Assembly: GCA_910588825.1 (NCBI GenBank) | Contig: CAJURF010000024.1 | Coordinates: 1,020 to 44,880 of the forward strand | Direction of reading: 5' to 3' | DNA: 43,861 bases | Source: an uncultured Lachnospiraceae bacterium | GTDB lineage: Bacteria > Bacillota > Clostridia > Lachnospirales > Lachnospiraceae | In this document: positions 1 to 8,108 of the stretch, piece by piece | How the letters are laid out: each line of letters starts with the position of its first letter | Numbering within the stretch: the first letter of the stretch is position 1 | Position numbers and translations under genes: made by a program | Notes under the pieces: generated by a model | What the model was told of the DNA's origin: nothing | What the model saw: the letters and a program-made list of their open reading frames with translations, nothing else | The model's database searches: none

Positions 1-332
1 TTGACATTGAGCTGGCGGATTCTGTTTTAAATGTAAGCATTGGAGCTAATCGGAAAATTATTCAGGAATTGATTGGAGATGAGTATATGTTTGAAGCTTT
101 GATGGAAATGATGGAGCCAAAGATAATAGAAGCTATGAAGCCAAAAATAATAGAATCTATGGAGCCAAAGATGGAAGAAATAAGAGAAGCGGGGCTGAGA
201 GAAGGACGCATTTTGGGAACTGTAGAAACCCTTCGCAATATCCAGTATAGTGATGCTGATATTAAACTGACCATTATACGTCAGTATGGGCTTACTGACA
301 CGGAAGCGGATGAATATCTCCGCAGTACTTGA
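1..332 (+). CDS. Rpn-like PD-(D/E)XK family protein, 3' part of tandem copy 1 (truncated by window edge)
   Basis: The open frame enters from the left edge (codons in phase with base 3) and ends at the TGA at 330-332. It encodes only the C-terminal tail of the same protein as the gene at 479-1354, with which it is nearly identical over its whole length. The tail contains 8-residue repeats of the type EPKIIEAM followed by a helical LREGR segment and a conserved ending (YGLTDTEADEYLRST). The catalytic part lies outside the window. Compared with copy 2 it lacks a 12-bp insertion that duplicates the LREG unit. The function of this tail is not known to me; it is probably an oligomerisation or coiled segment. 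Copy 1 may be the intact original of the pair. Confidence 0.75.
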   Translation, partial: DIELADSVLNVSIGANRKIIQELIGDEYMFEALMEMMEPKIIEAMKPKIIESMEPKMEEIREAGLREGRILGTVETLRNIQYSDADIKLTIIRQYGLTDTEADEYLRST

Positions 333-478
333 TGGTTTTACCATAAACCAATTGGTACCATATATTTGGGGGGTTCCTAATTTTCCCAAACGCAAAAGGT
401 AATGCATCTATTTTTTACAAAGGAGCGATCTTCATAAACGGTACAAAGATACAGTGGCATCCAGGATTTGCGGCGGCT

Positions 479-1354
479 ATGAACCTGGAATTGAAGGAGT
501 TCAGAGATAACCTGATTTTCCAAAAGGAATATAATCTGAATTCAAAACCTTTGGAAATTGACTTGCTGATTATCAAAAAGCAGACTGCCCTCCATATTTC
601 CAATGATATCGGGCAATTTTTCCGCGGGCATAATATTTTGGAATTCAAATCTCCTGAAGATCATTTTAATGTGGATGTTTTGTATAAATCTGAAGCCTAT
701 GCCGCCCTTTATAAAGCTTATGGGCAAACAGTTGACACTGTAAAAGCAGATGATATCACTGTTTCTCTTTTTCGGGAGGCAAAACCGAAAAAGCTTTTTA
801 AGCACTTAGAAAAACAGGGAAACCGGATATTCTCCTGTCATAATGGTATTTATTATATTCAGGGACCTGCCGCCTGGTTTCCCACTCAGATTATCGTTAC
901 CAAAGAACTGGGGCAAAGGGCCCACTCCTGGCTGCGGGGGCTGTCCCGCAATTTGGATCAAGAAGACCTGCTGACTCTATTAGAAAGTGCCCGCCGGATG
1001 ACGGAAAAATTTGACATTGAGCTGGCGGATTCTGTTTTAAATGTAAGCATTGGAGCTAATCGGAATGTTATTCAGAAATTGATTGGAGATGAGTATATGT
1101 TTGAAGCTTTGATGGAAATCATGGAGCCAAAGATAATAGAAACTATGAAGCCAAAGATAATAGAAGCTATGGGGCCAAAGATGGAAGAAGTAAGAGAAGC
1201 GGGGCTGAGAGAAGGATTAAGGGAAGGACGCATTTTGGGAACTGTAGAAACCCTTCGCAATATACAGTATAATGATGCTGATATTAAACTGACCATTATG
1301 CGTCAGTATGGGCTTACTGACGCGGAAGCGGATGGATATCTCCGCAGTACTTAG
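479..1354 (+). CDS. Rpn-like PD-(D/E)XK nuclease-family protein, tandem copy 2
   Basis: The 291-residue product from ATG 479 belongs to a protein family common in Lachnospiraceae, usually annotated as hypothetical. The N-terminal part has the pattern expected of a PD-(D/E)XK fold: D28 in EIDLLIIKK and E55-x-K57 in LEFKSPED; this is my reading of the motif. The C-terminus carries EPKIIEAM-type octet repeats. The start is odd. The same frame is open back to a TAA at 344-346 and upstream of ATG 479 encodes residues typical of the family N-terminus (FYKG, WHPGFAAAM), but there is no ATG and no good Shine-Dalgarno there. So the real gene probably began further upstream and lost its start, or uses a rare start codon. 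The annotated start is the first ATG and may give a product lacking about 20-40 residues. Role could be nuclease, domesticated mobile-element protein, or inactive relic. Confidence 0.6.
   Translation: MNLELKEFRDNLIFQKEYNLNSKPLEIDLLIIKKQTALHISNDIGQFFRGHNILEFKSPEDHFNVDVLYKSEAYAALYKAYGQTVDTVKADDITVSLFREAKPKKLFKHLEKQGNRIFSCHNGIYYIQGPAAWFPTQIIVTKELGQRAHSWLRGLSRNLDQEDLLTLLESARRMTEKFDIELADSVLNVSIGANRNVIQKLIGDEYMFEALMEIMEPKIIETMKPKIIEAMGPKMEEVREAGLREGLREGRILGTVETLRNIQYNDADIKLTIMRQYGLTDAEADGYLRST
1012..1354 (+). repeat. Direct repeat of window bases 1-332 (tandem gene duplication)
   Basis: Bases 1012-1354 repeat bases 1-332 with a handful of substitutions and one 12-bp insertion (an extra LREG-encoding unit near 1215). 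The offset is about 1,011 bp. The similarity ends at the stop codons: the sequences after 332 and after 1354 are unrelated. Inside each copy a 24-bp subrepeat encoding EPKIIEAM-like octets occurs about three times, a likely substrate for slippage. Confidence 0.85.
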
Positions 1355-1438
1355 GATATTTATGTAGGCGGAAGCAACGGGGCTGCTTATGTGGTGGAGA
1401 TGCAGATGGCTGACACAAAAGAACCGGCTCTATCATGA
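1355..1438 (+). pseudogene. Fragment of a second Rpn/PDDEXK-type nuclease
   Basis: Directly after the TAG of the preceding gene, in the same frame, 27 codons read DIYVGGSNGAAYVVEMQ and then a short tail to TGA at 1436-1438. The D ... E-x-Q spacing (DIYV ... VEMQ) is the core of Rpn-family (PDDEXK_2-type) nucleases. Nothing before or after in this frame continues the domain, so it looks like a scrap left by recombination. The call rests on a single short motif. Confidence 0.35.
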
Positions 1439-1476
1439 ACCAATTCGATACGATTGATGTTTAGAAATGAATATAT

Positions 1477-1611
1477 CCCGCAGGATATTCGCACTGCAAT
1501 GCAGTTATACCCGCGAGCCAAATGATTTGCCAGCAAGTCTTCACTGTTTCAAGCAAAACAGCAAATCATTTGGCAAATACGTATGCTCTTGAGTATATAT
1601 CATCCTGCGGG
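1477..1611. repeat. Dispersed palindromic repeat, copy A
   Basis: The core 1506-1597 (92 bp) matches 15540-15631 at nearly every position. It starts TATACCC and ends GAGTATA, and contains inverted arms CCAAATGATTTGC and GCAAATCATTTGG around a 28-nt centre, so either strand can fold into a long hairpin. The outer ends also pair. A further 10-bp inverted pair (CCCGCAGGAT at 1477-1486, ATCCTGCGGG at 1602-1611) frames this copy. There is no coding capacity. The rest of the 1439-1657 stretch shows no gene. Confidence 0.7.
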
Positions 1612-1657
1612 GCACCTGCTGCTCCGAACCATTCTGGCCGGAGTGCTCTGTCTCCTT

Positions 1658-4252
1658 TCATTTAGGTCCTTTCTCCGTCTCAACCAACATCTCCCAGTGT
1701 CCATTATGACTGCTGCCCACCCGTTTAATGACGGCTTGCTTTTTCATTTTATTCAAATAGTATTTCACTCTGTCTACGGACCAGTTCAGTTCTAATGCAA
1801 TCTCTCTCTGTGTAAGTTTTGGGTTGTATTGAATAACTTTCAATATTGCTCTGTCATTGTCTGTAAGCTCTAATGAGGGCGTTTTTAATGCTGTTTGGGT
1901 AGTAGTTTGGGTAGTTTGGGTAGTTTGGGTAGTTTGGGTAGTTTGGGTAGTAGTTTGGGTAGTTTCCTGAATCTCTGATATCTGAGTCTTTCGATACATA
2001 TTTACTCGAAAATCTCCGTCAAAGTCAATCAATTCCGGCTCTGGCAGACCATATTCTTTACATTCACGAAGAACTTTGGGTATGCCAGTACCCCATTTTT
2101 CAATAATTTTCATATATGCAAATGCACTGGCTATGGCAGGATTACGCAGCTTTGAATACCCTTCTGCCATCTTTTTCAGGGATACGGTATTTAATAGCAT
2201 TCCGGGAGAAGTTATTTCCAACCGGTCATCCAAAATTGCCACCTGAATGTTTCCCGGCTCCAGATAGCTGCGGTGCGCCGCCGCATTTGCAATTAATTCA
2301 CGCACACTGTCTACTGGCAGCTCATAGACATCCTGCCTATAAATTCCTTTAATCTGCATTCCCATATTAATTTTTTCCAATACATATTGGAATGCCGCGT
2401 CAACCTGATTCTGAATCGGCCCATCGTATTCACGGCGATCCACAAAATATGCCCTGTGAACACCTTTAAAAACTGCGCACTGAATAACCGGCTGCATGCG
2501 CATCTGACCGGTAAGAAGCGCATAAGCATTGGTGGGGAGAATCTCTCCGTTTTCTTCTCTCAAAACTCCCCATGTCAGAAGTACATTCTTTGTCACATCC
2601 CGAATTACCGCCTTTTCGCTGTCATTCCAGGTGTTTTTCAAAGCCGCTTCTTTCAGTTCCTGGCACAGTTTTTCTATATCCTCATCTGTGACCTTTAATC
2701 CCTGGCAGGGTTCACTGTCAAAATAACGGTTCTGTCCTTCCAGAATCAATTCTTTCAGCATGTATCCTTCCGCATGGCGTGAAGTGCCGGAAACCCTGAC
2801 ATAAGTGCCATCCACCAAGCCCTGCTTCTTGATATAATATGGACGCATGGGCCCCGGATGAATTTCCATTACGATCACTGTTTTATCGTCAATGGCCTGC
2901 AAAGCAACATCCGGATAAATCTTTGGCTCACAACTATCTGAGACAGCATTTGTGATTGCATCCATTGTCTGGAAAATGGTATCCGGATTCATACCCACCA
3001 CTTCCAGTGATGTGTCATCAATGCCAAAGACAATACGTCCGCCACGGCCATTTGCATAGGCAACAACCGTTTTCATATACTTTTCACTTTTGCTGGGTAC
3101 CTCCACCTTGTACTCAACATTGATGGACTCCCCTGAAAACAGAGTGTCTTCTGCCATAGGCACATGGATAGAAACTAAATATTCATAAATATAGGACTCA
3201 AATATTTGATTGGATATCTTTACATACCCACTTTCATTTTTTATGATACCATACATCTCACCCCTGGCAATATCAGGATTTGACCCAATGTAAGATACAT
3301 CTGCCCCCTGCAGAAGGATCACTTCCACCATGTCCCGGAAACCTTTGTGCCGTTCCAGATTTTTGATAATATCGTCAAACAGTGTATTTGTCCGGCTAAG
3401 CAGACTCTTTACGGCAGACCGAACCCCTTCTTCTGTCCAGGGCAGCAGATTTTCATCCATCAGCTTACACAGACCGCTGACCAAAAACGGATAGCCCTCC
3501 GTATACATATACAATAATTCTGATATCAGGGGAATCTCCATTCCTGTATGGCAATCATTTTCATACTGCCAAAGCATAGTCCCTATTTCTCTCGGCGAAA
3601 AACTCAAATCCATGGAAAAATCTGCTGAAATATTCCACGGACTATTATAACTTGTTTCCGCCTCCGGGCGTATTTTGATTTTTAAATTTTTGATATCATG
3701 AACTCCCGCCAGAATCACACTGTCAAAAGACGCCTCCCGCCCTTTCCTGTACATCATAAATTTGTCTCTGAGCAATCCAAGAAATGTTAGGAACACCTGA
3801 TTATCCGCTGCCTTATCTACTTCATCCGCCATCAGGATAACTTTCTTTTCAGACCGTTCACAAAGAATGGTGATCCGTTCTCCCAAATCCTGTATCGGAA
3901 GGCTTTCTTTCACCGGCTGCTGAAAAATCTGTGCCAGGGCTGGATAGCCCGCCCTTTTCAGGACTTTTTGAAATTCAAAAACAAGCCCCTCCGCTAAAGT
4001 ATTCAGCGTTTTGAAATAGTCCTCTTTTCCCTCAAAGCTTATATCGATTACAATATATTCCCCTTTCAGACGCTGGTACAAAAGCTCAAGAAGTGTGGTC
4101 TTCCCATACTGCCTTGCCCTGTTTACCGTAAAATATTCCCTGTTTTCGATGTACTGGCTGATAATCTGATCAATTTTAGGACTGATATCCACCATGTAAT
4201 GCTCTCCCGGGATACAAAGCCCTGTTATATTAAATCTCCTTCTCCTGCCCAT
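1658..4252 (-). CDS. AAA ATPase / Schlafen-AlbA_2 / GHKL-like / winged-helix fusion protein
   Basis: The protein has 864 residues and four visible modules. Residues 1-360 are a PF09820-like AAA ATPase: Walker A ARQYGKTT (46-53), Walker B VILMADEVD (138-146), then the family signature SPWNIS and a GYPFLVSGL helix. Residues about 375-505 are a Schlafen AlbA_2-type domain (GESINVEYK, then AYANGRGGRIVFGIDD). Residues about 590-755 resemble the GHKL-like C-terminal part of AlbA_2 regulators (RELIANAAAHRSY, DDRLEITSPG). A Thr/Gln linker (763-787) leads to a winged helix (795-850, LTQREIALELNWSVDRVKYYLNKM). Start ATG has AGGGG upstream. The first 360 residues are clearly paralogous to the divergent gene at 4624, where a PD-(D/E)XK nuclease follows instead. 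Known relatives of the C-terminal half are predicted DNA-binding regulators; coupling to an AAA motor is unusual in my experience. No signal peptide or membrane segment; predicted cytoplasmic. Function unknown; DNA-directed regulation or defence are both possible. Confidence 0.85.
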   Translation of the reverse strand: MGRRRRFNITGLCIPGEHYMVDISPKIDQIISQYIENREYFTVNRARQYGKTTLLELLYQRLKGEYIVIDISFEGKEDYFKTLNTLAEGLVFEFQKVLKRAGYPALAQIFQQPVKESLPIQDLGERITILCERSEKKVILMADEVDKAADNQVFLTFLGLLRDKFMMYRKGREASFDSVILAGVHDIKNLKIKIRPEAETSYNSPWNISADFSMDLSFSPREIGTMLWQYENDCHTGMEIPLISELLYMYTEGYPFLVSGLCKLMDENLLPWTEEGVRSAVKSLLSRTNTLFDDIIKNLERHKGFRDMVEVILLQGADVSYIGSNPDIARGEMYGIIKNESGYVKISNQIFESYIYEYLVSIHVPMAEDTLFSGESINVEYKVEVPSKSEKYMKTVVAYANGRGGRIVFGIDDTSLEVVGMNPDTIFQTMDAITNAVSDSCEPKIYPDVALQAIDDKTVIVMEIHPGPMRPYYIKKQGLVDGTYVRVSGTSRHAEGYMLKELILEGQNRYFDSEPCQGLKVTDEDIEKLCQELKEAALKNTWNDSEKAVIRDVTKNVLLTWGVLREENGEILPTNAYALLTGQMRMQPVIQCAVFKGVHRAYFVDRREYDGPIQNQVDAAFQYVLEKINMGMQIKGIYRQDVYELPVDSVRELIANAAAHRSYLEPGNIQVAILDDRLEITSPGMLLNTVSLKKMAEGYSKLRNPAIASAFAYMKIIEKWGTGIPKVLRECKEYGLPEPELIDFDGDFRVNMYRKTQISEIQETTQTTTQTTQTTQTTQTTQTTTQTALKTPSLELTDNDRAILKVIQYNPKLTQREIALELNWSVDRVKYYLNKMKKQAVIKRVGSSHNGHWEMLVETEKGPK
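1892..1965 (-). repeat. 9-bp minisatellite encoding a Thr/Gln linker
   Basis: On the plus strand the unit is GTTTGGGTA, repeated about seven times with two 12-bp variants (GTTTGGGTAGTA). It encodes the TTQ/TTTQ linker between the GHKL-like part and the winged helix of the gene at 1658-4252. Unit lengths are multiples of three, so copy-number change would lengthen or shorten the linker without breaking the frame. Confidence 0.85.
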
Positions 4253-4290
4253 CTATGATCATCCCCTGTCCTATTTTTTCTGCACAGGTT

Positions 4291-4450
4291 AGGAACTGTA
4301 GGAAAATAACTGACACATCTTGACTTGTCTATTTCTCCGATTGCACAGGTCAAAAAGCCTCGACGATGCCCGCATCGCCTGTGTTTTTTGGCCTGCACAC
4401 TCGAAGAAATATCCTGCGCAATCTGTATCACTTATTTTTCTACAGCTCCT
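4291..4450. mobile_element. Miniature inverted-repeat element, about 160 bp (copy 1)
   Basis: The left end AGGAACTGTAGGAAAATAA and right end TTATTTTTCTACAGCTCCT are inverted repeats with few mismatches. The size and terminal sequence match the element at 5746-5904, but the interior differs. It sits between the divergent AAA genes and encodes nothing convincing. Flanks are T on the left and TA on the right in both copies, suggesting a TA-containing target. Bases 4451-4600 downstream are AT-rich and probably carry the promoter of the 4624 gene. Confidence 0.65.
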
Positions 4451-4623
4451 TATTTGCATACAGTTATTTATATATTATACCATCATTTCCCCCCGCAAAA
4501 CAGACATAATCAAATAATCCCTATGAAAAAGACAATTGATATTCTGACGCAATTACGCTAAAATCAAAAGAAAAAGCTGATTCTATAATTTTTCCCAGCA
4601 ACAGTGCAGAAAAGAGGGATAAT

Positions 4624-6242
4624 ATGACGCATAAAACATCAAAAGCTTTCAATGTAATCGGTGCCTGCCGGCCAGATATCCACTACATGGTTAATCTTGC
4701 CCCAAAACTAAAAGAAATCAAAAGAATGATAGATAATGAATACTATTTTACCATAAACAAAGCCCGTCAATATGGCAAAACCACAACCCTTCGGGCCCTG
4801 TCTAAATACCTGCGGAATGACTACACTGTGGCAAGTCTCGATTTCCAACAAATGAGTACATCTGATTTAGAAAGTGAATCTGCGTTTGTACATGGAATGG
4901 CAAGAGAACTTACAAGACGAGTCCAGTTCTTGGATGATATCCCGGATGACACCAGACACCTTCTGCTTCAGCTATCGTCCCGGAATCCATACCGCGCCAG
5001 GCTGGCAGATATCTTTGACTGTTTCCGCGGCTGGTGTGATCATTCCCCAAGGCCAGTGGTTCTGATCATAGACGAGGTTGATACCGCAGCGGACAACCAG
5101 GTTTTCCTTGACTTCCTGGCACAGCTCAGAGCCGCTTATCTGGACAGGGACATCACACCCGCTTTCCAGTCTGTGATTCTTGCAAGTGTTTATGACATAC
5201 GCAATATTCAGAGAAAGCTCCGGCCAGATGAACAGCACAAAGCTAACAGCCCATGGAACATCGCCGCCAGATTTCGTGTAGATATGAGCTTTTCCCCTGA
5301 GGAAATTGCTGGAATGCTGGCAGATTATGAGGCTGACTATCACACGGAAATGGATATCCCCAAAATGGCCCAGGGGATTTACAGCCTCACTTCCGGTTAT
5401 CCATATCTCGTATCCAGCTTATGCAGATATCTTGACGAAGAAATTCCCGGGACAAAAGGCTTCCCCGATAGAGCACACGCCTGGACAAAAGATGGACTTA
5501 TCGAAGCCGAAAAATTACTGGTGGCTGAAAACAACACCTTATTCCAGTCACTTACCGGAAAGCTGACCGATTATCCCCAGCTCCGCTTTGTACTGTACCA
5601 GCTGCTTTTCACAGGCAGACCCATTCCATATGTCCCGCAGAATCCATACATTGATGCTGCCCAGATGTTTGGTTTTATAAAAAATGATAATGGAACCGCA
5701 GTCATCTCCAACCGGGTCTTCGAATCAGTACTGTACAATTTGTTTAGGAACTGTATGTAAATAACCTGTGACAGGTGCGCCGGATTTTTCTTTGAGAGTG
5801 TCCGCCCAAAATCAGGCGCATAGCGGGCTATGTAACTGATTTTGGGCGGGCGCTGTCAGAGAAAAAGACAAGCAGATGGCATGGGTTATTTATATACAGT
5901 TCCTTATCTCAGAAGAGTTCTCCACAAACAAACTTTATGATGCAGGGGTAATGGACAGGAACCAGTTTATCACCGGCGGACAGCTGAATGTCAGAAGAAT
6001 TCTGGAAAAATTTGTAGAAACTTTTGATTATCTTTATGGAGATGCTGACGAGACTTTTTTAGAAGACGCAGGCAGACGGTATTTCCTGCTGTTTCTGAAA
6101 CCAATTATCAATGGTGTTGGCAGCAGTTATGTAGAACCGGAAAAAAGGATACATGCTCAGCTTTAACTTCAATAAGAAAAAGACTGTAGGAGTAAAGGAA
6201 GTGATATTAGGAGACAAGCTCTTAATCGAGGCTGTCGTATGA
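4624..6242 (+). pseudogene. AAA ATPase with PDDEXK_9-type nuclease domain, disrupted
   Basis: The intact reading frame 4624-5760 encodes 378 residues with Walker A ARQYGKTT (47-54), Walker B VVLIIDEVD (145-153) and the family motifs NSPWNIAARF and GYPYLVSSL. It begins after a GAGGGA ribosome binding site. At NLF the frame runs into a 159-bp inverted-repeat element (5746-5904) and stops. The homologous sequence resumes right after the element (LISEEFSTNKLYDAG, 5905 on) and continues to VEPEKR near 6146. There the frame shifts and jumps to GYMLSFNFNKKK (from 6147) and the normal family ending EAVV with TGA at 6240-6242. In this family about 50 residues holding the PD-(D/E)XK catalytic core normally lie between these two points, so the core is deleted. 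Two independent lesions show loss of the nuclease; the ATPase half could still be made. Confidence 0.85.
5746..5904. mobile_element. Miniature inverted-repeat element, 159 bp (copy 2), inserted in AAA/nuclease gene
   Basis: Ends are AGGAACTGTATGTAAATAAC (5746 on) and the inverse, GTTATTTATATACAGTTCCT, ending at 5904. An inner inverted pair (CGCCCAAAATCA and TGATTTTGGGCG) gives a cruciform-like centre. It splits the coding sequence exactly between NLF and ISEE. It contains no transposase, so it would need one in trans. Confidence 0.8.
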
Positions 6243-6254
6243 CAGCCCCGCCTT

Positions 6255-7352
6255 CTACCTCTGCACTCTGGCCCCGGCGCCAGCCATCACTGCCTCCACT
6301 TCTTTCCTGCTGGCCATAGTGGTATCTCCCGGTGTAGTCATGGCCAGCGCGCCATGGGCGGCTCCATAATTAACTGCTGTCTCAGCGTCGCCTGTAGTCA
6401 TCAGGCCATAGATCAATCCAGATGCAAAGGAATCGCCTCCGCCCACCCGGTCCATGATCTCCAGTCCTTTGTAGTCCTGAGCCTTGTAAATCTGTCCATT
6501 GGCCCAGCAGATGGCGCTCCAGTCATTTACTGTGGCAGTCTTTACCTGACGCAGTGTTGTGGCCGCAGCTTTAAAATTGGGATATACCTCCGCCGCATGA
6601 TTGATCATTTTCTTGTACCCGTCCAGATTCAGCTCTTTCAAATTCTCGTCATTCCCCTCAATTTCAAAGCCAAGACATGCCGTAAAGTCTTCTTCATTCC
6701 CGATCATCACATCCACATATCTGGCGATTTCTCCATTCACTTCCCGGGCTTTTTCCAGTCCTCCCATGCCGCTCCACATAGATGGTCTGTAATTCAGATC
6801 ATAAGAAACCACTGTGCCGTATTTCTTCGCTGTCTGAATGGCCTCAAGGGCCGTGGCTCCTGCCTGTTCAGACAGCGCCGCATAGATTCCCCCTGTATGC
6901 AGCCAGCGCACTCCTAACTCCCCGAAAATATATTCAAAGTCAAAATCCTGGGGATCCGCTTTGGAGATTGCCGTATTTGCACGGTCTGAACACCCCACTG
7001 CCCCGCGGATGCCAAAGCCCCTCTCCGTAAAATTCAGTCCGTTCCGGCATACTCTGCCGATTCCATCCGTCTTCATCCATTTGATCAGAGACGTGTCCAC
7101 ACCGCCCTGGAGAATCAAATCCTCCATCAAAAGTCCCACCTCATTCTTCGCAAAGGCGGTAATCACACCTGTCCTCATGCCAAAACATCTGCGAAGCCCC
7201 CGGACAACATTATATTCCCCGCCGCCTTCCCACGCACGAAAGCTCCTTGCTGTCCGAATCCGTCCTTCCCCTGGGTCCAGCCGCAGCATAACCTCACCCA
7301 GTGAGACGGCGTCATATCTGCATTCCTTTTCCGGCCTCAAATTTAATTCCAT
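6255..7352 (-). CDS. kdgK: PfkB-family sugar kinase, 2-keto-3-deoxygluconate kinase-like (last gene of operon)
   Basis: The 365-residue ribokinase/PfkB-fold enzyme is expected to phosphorylate 2-keto-3-deoxygluconate (KDG) to KDPG with ATP in the cytoplasm. Visible features are the N-terminal SLGEVMLRLDPGEG, the substrate-side GGGEYNVVRGL and the C-terminal signature DRVGGGDSFASGLIYG, whose Asp is the catalytic base in this family. The start ATG follows a GGGAAG site. It lies 37 bp downstream of the aldolase gene, whose substrate KDPG would be its product. A second, clearly different PfkB kinase lies two genes upstream, so the two may handle different 2-keto-3-deoxy acids, for example the gluconate and galactonate epimers. 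The exact substrate is inference from context. Confidence 0.8.
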   Translation of the reverse strand: MELNLRPEKECRYDAVSLGEVMLRLDPGEGRIRTARSFRAWEGGGEYNVVRGLRRCFGMRTGVITAFAKNEVGLLMEDLILQGGVDTSLIKWMKTDGIGRVCRNGLNFTERGFGIRGAVGCSDRANTAISKADPQDFDFEYIFGELGVRWLHTGGIYAALSEQAGATALEAIQTAKKYGTVVSYDLNYRPSMWSGMGGLEKAREVNGEIARYVDVMIGNEEDFTACLGFEIEGNDENLKELNLDGYKKMINHAAEVYPNFKAAATTLRQVKTATVNDWSAICWANGQIYKAQDYKGLEIMDRVGGGDSFASGLIYGLMTTGDAETAVNYGAAHGALAMTTPGDTTMASRKEVEAVMAGAGARVQR

Positions 7353-7389
7353 GATTTTTCTTCCCTGCCCTCATCTTCACAATTTTTTA

Positions 7390-8031
7390 TTATTTCTTGC
7401 GGATAGATGCCGCCAATTCCACCGCCTCTTTGGTCAGCTGACGGATCTTGTCAAATTTACCTTTCTTAATCGAATCTCCTTTCACCATCCAGCTTCCTCC
7501 ACAGCAGACAACCTGGTCACAACTGAGATATTCCTTGAGATTCTTTGTATTGATTCCGCCTGTGGGCATAAATTTCATCTTCGTATAAGGTGCCGCCAAT
7601 GCTTTGATCATAGCCGTACCTCCCGCCTGCTCCGCCGGAAAGAATTTGACCACATTGATGCCGCGCATAAACGCCTGAGCCGCCTCAGTAGGAGTGATGC
7701 ATCCAGGAAATACCGGAATATTTTTCTCCAGACAATCATCCACCAGTTCCGGTATAAATCCTGGACTTACGATGAATTCCGCACCTGCCGCCACAGCCCG
7801 CTCTGCCTGTTCCACTGTCAGCACTGTTCCTGCCCCTACCACCATATCCGGATACTCCCTTCTCATCAGCCGGATAGACTCCTCTGCCGCTTCTGTACGG
7901 AAAGTCACCTCAGCACAGGGGAGCCCGCCCTCTATCAGCGCCTCTGCAAGAGGAACCGCATCTTTAGCCTCCTCCAGTACAACTACCGGCACCACTCCAT
8001 AACCGTAAAATCTTTCTGTTATTTTTTCCAT
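7390..8031 (-). CDS. eda: KDPG / 4-hydroxy-2-oxoglutarate aldolase
   Basis: The 213-residue class I aldolase cleaves 2-keto-3-deoxy-6-phosphogluconate to pyruvate and glyceraldehyde-3-phosphate. It shows the family landmarks: EVTFRT (catalytic Glu region), GAGTV, PGCITPTEA, VKFFPAE with the Schiff-base lysine, and MPTGGI. I chose the internal ATG at 8029-8031 because AGGAGGAACT directly precedes it; the frame is open upstream by 19 codons, but those residues are not family-like. Length is normal for Eda. It sits between two PfkB kinases in the sugar-acid operon. Confidence 0.92.
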   Translation of the reverse strand: MEKITERFYGYGVVPVVVLEEAKDAVPLAEALIEGGLPCAEVTFRTEAAEESIRLMRREYPDMVVGAGTVLTVEQAERAVAAGAEFIVSPGFIPELVDDCLEKNIPVFPGCITPTEAAQAFMRGINVVKFFPAEQAGGTAMIKALAAPYTKMKFMPTGGINTKNLKEYLSCDQVVCCGGSWMVKGDSIKKGKFDKIRQLTKEAVELAASIRKK

Positions 8032-8108
8032 AGTTCCTCCTAACCTAAATCTTCCGGAGCCAAAATTATACAACTGCTGTTTCCACATCTTTGGCCCAAG
8101 GCCCTCAG

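Noticed and set aside
1892..1965. CRISPR-like array
   Set aside because: Units of 9-12 bp have no spacers and lie inside a coding frame.
5876..6166. Apparent separate 96-residue gene
   Set aside because: It starts inside the miniature element and its residues match the continuation of the AAA/nuclease gene; it is part of the pseudogene.
6961..8043. Long plus-strand frame opposite kdgK/eda
   Set aside because: It is antisense to two well-supported genes and has no domain or ribosome binding site.
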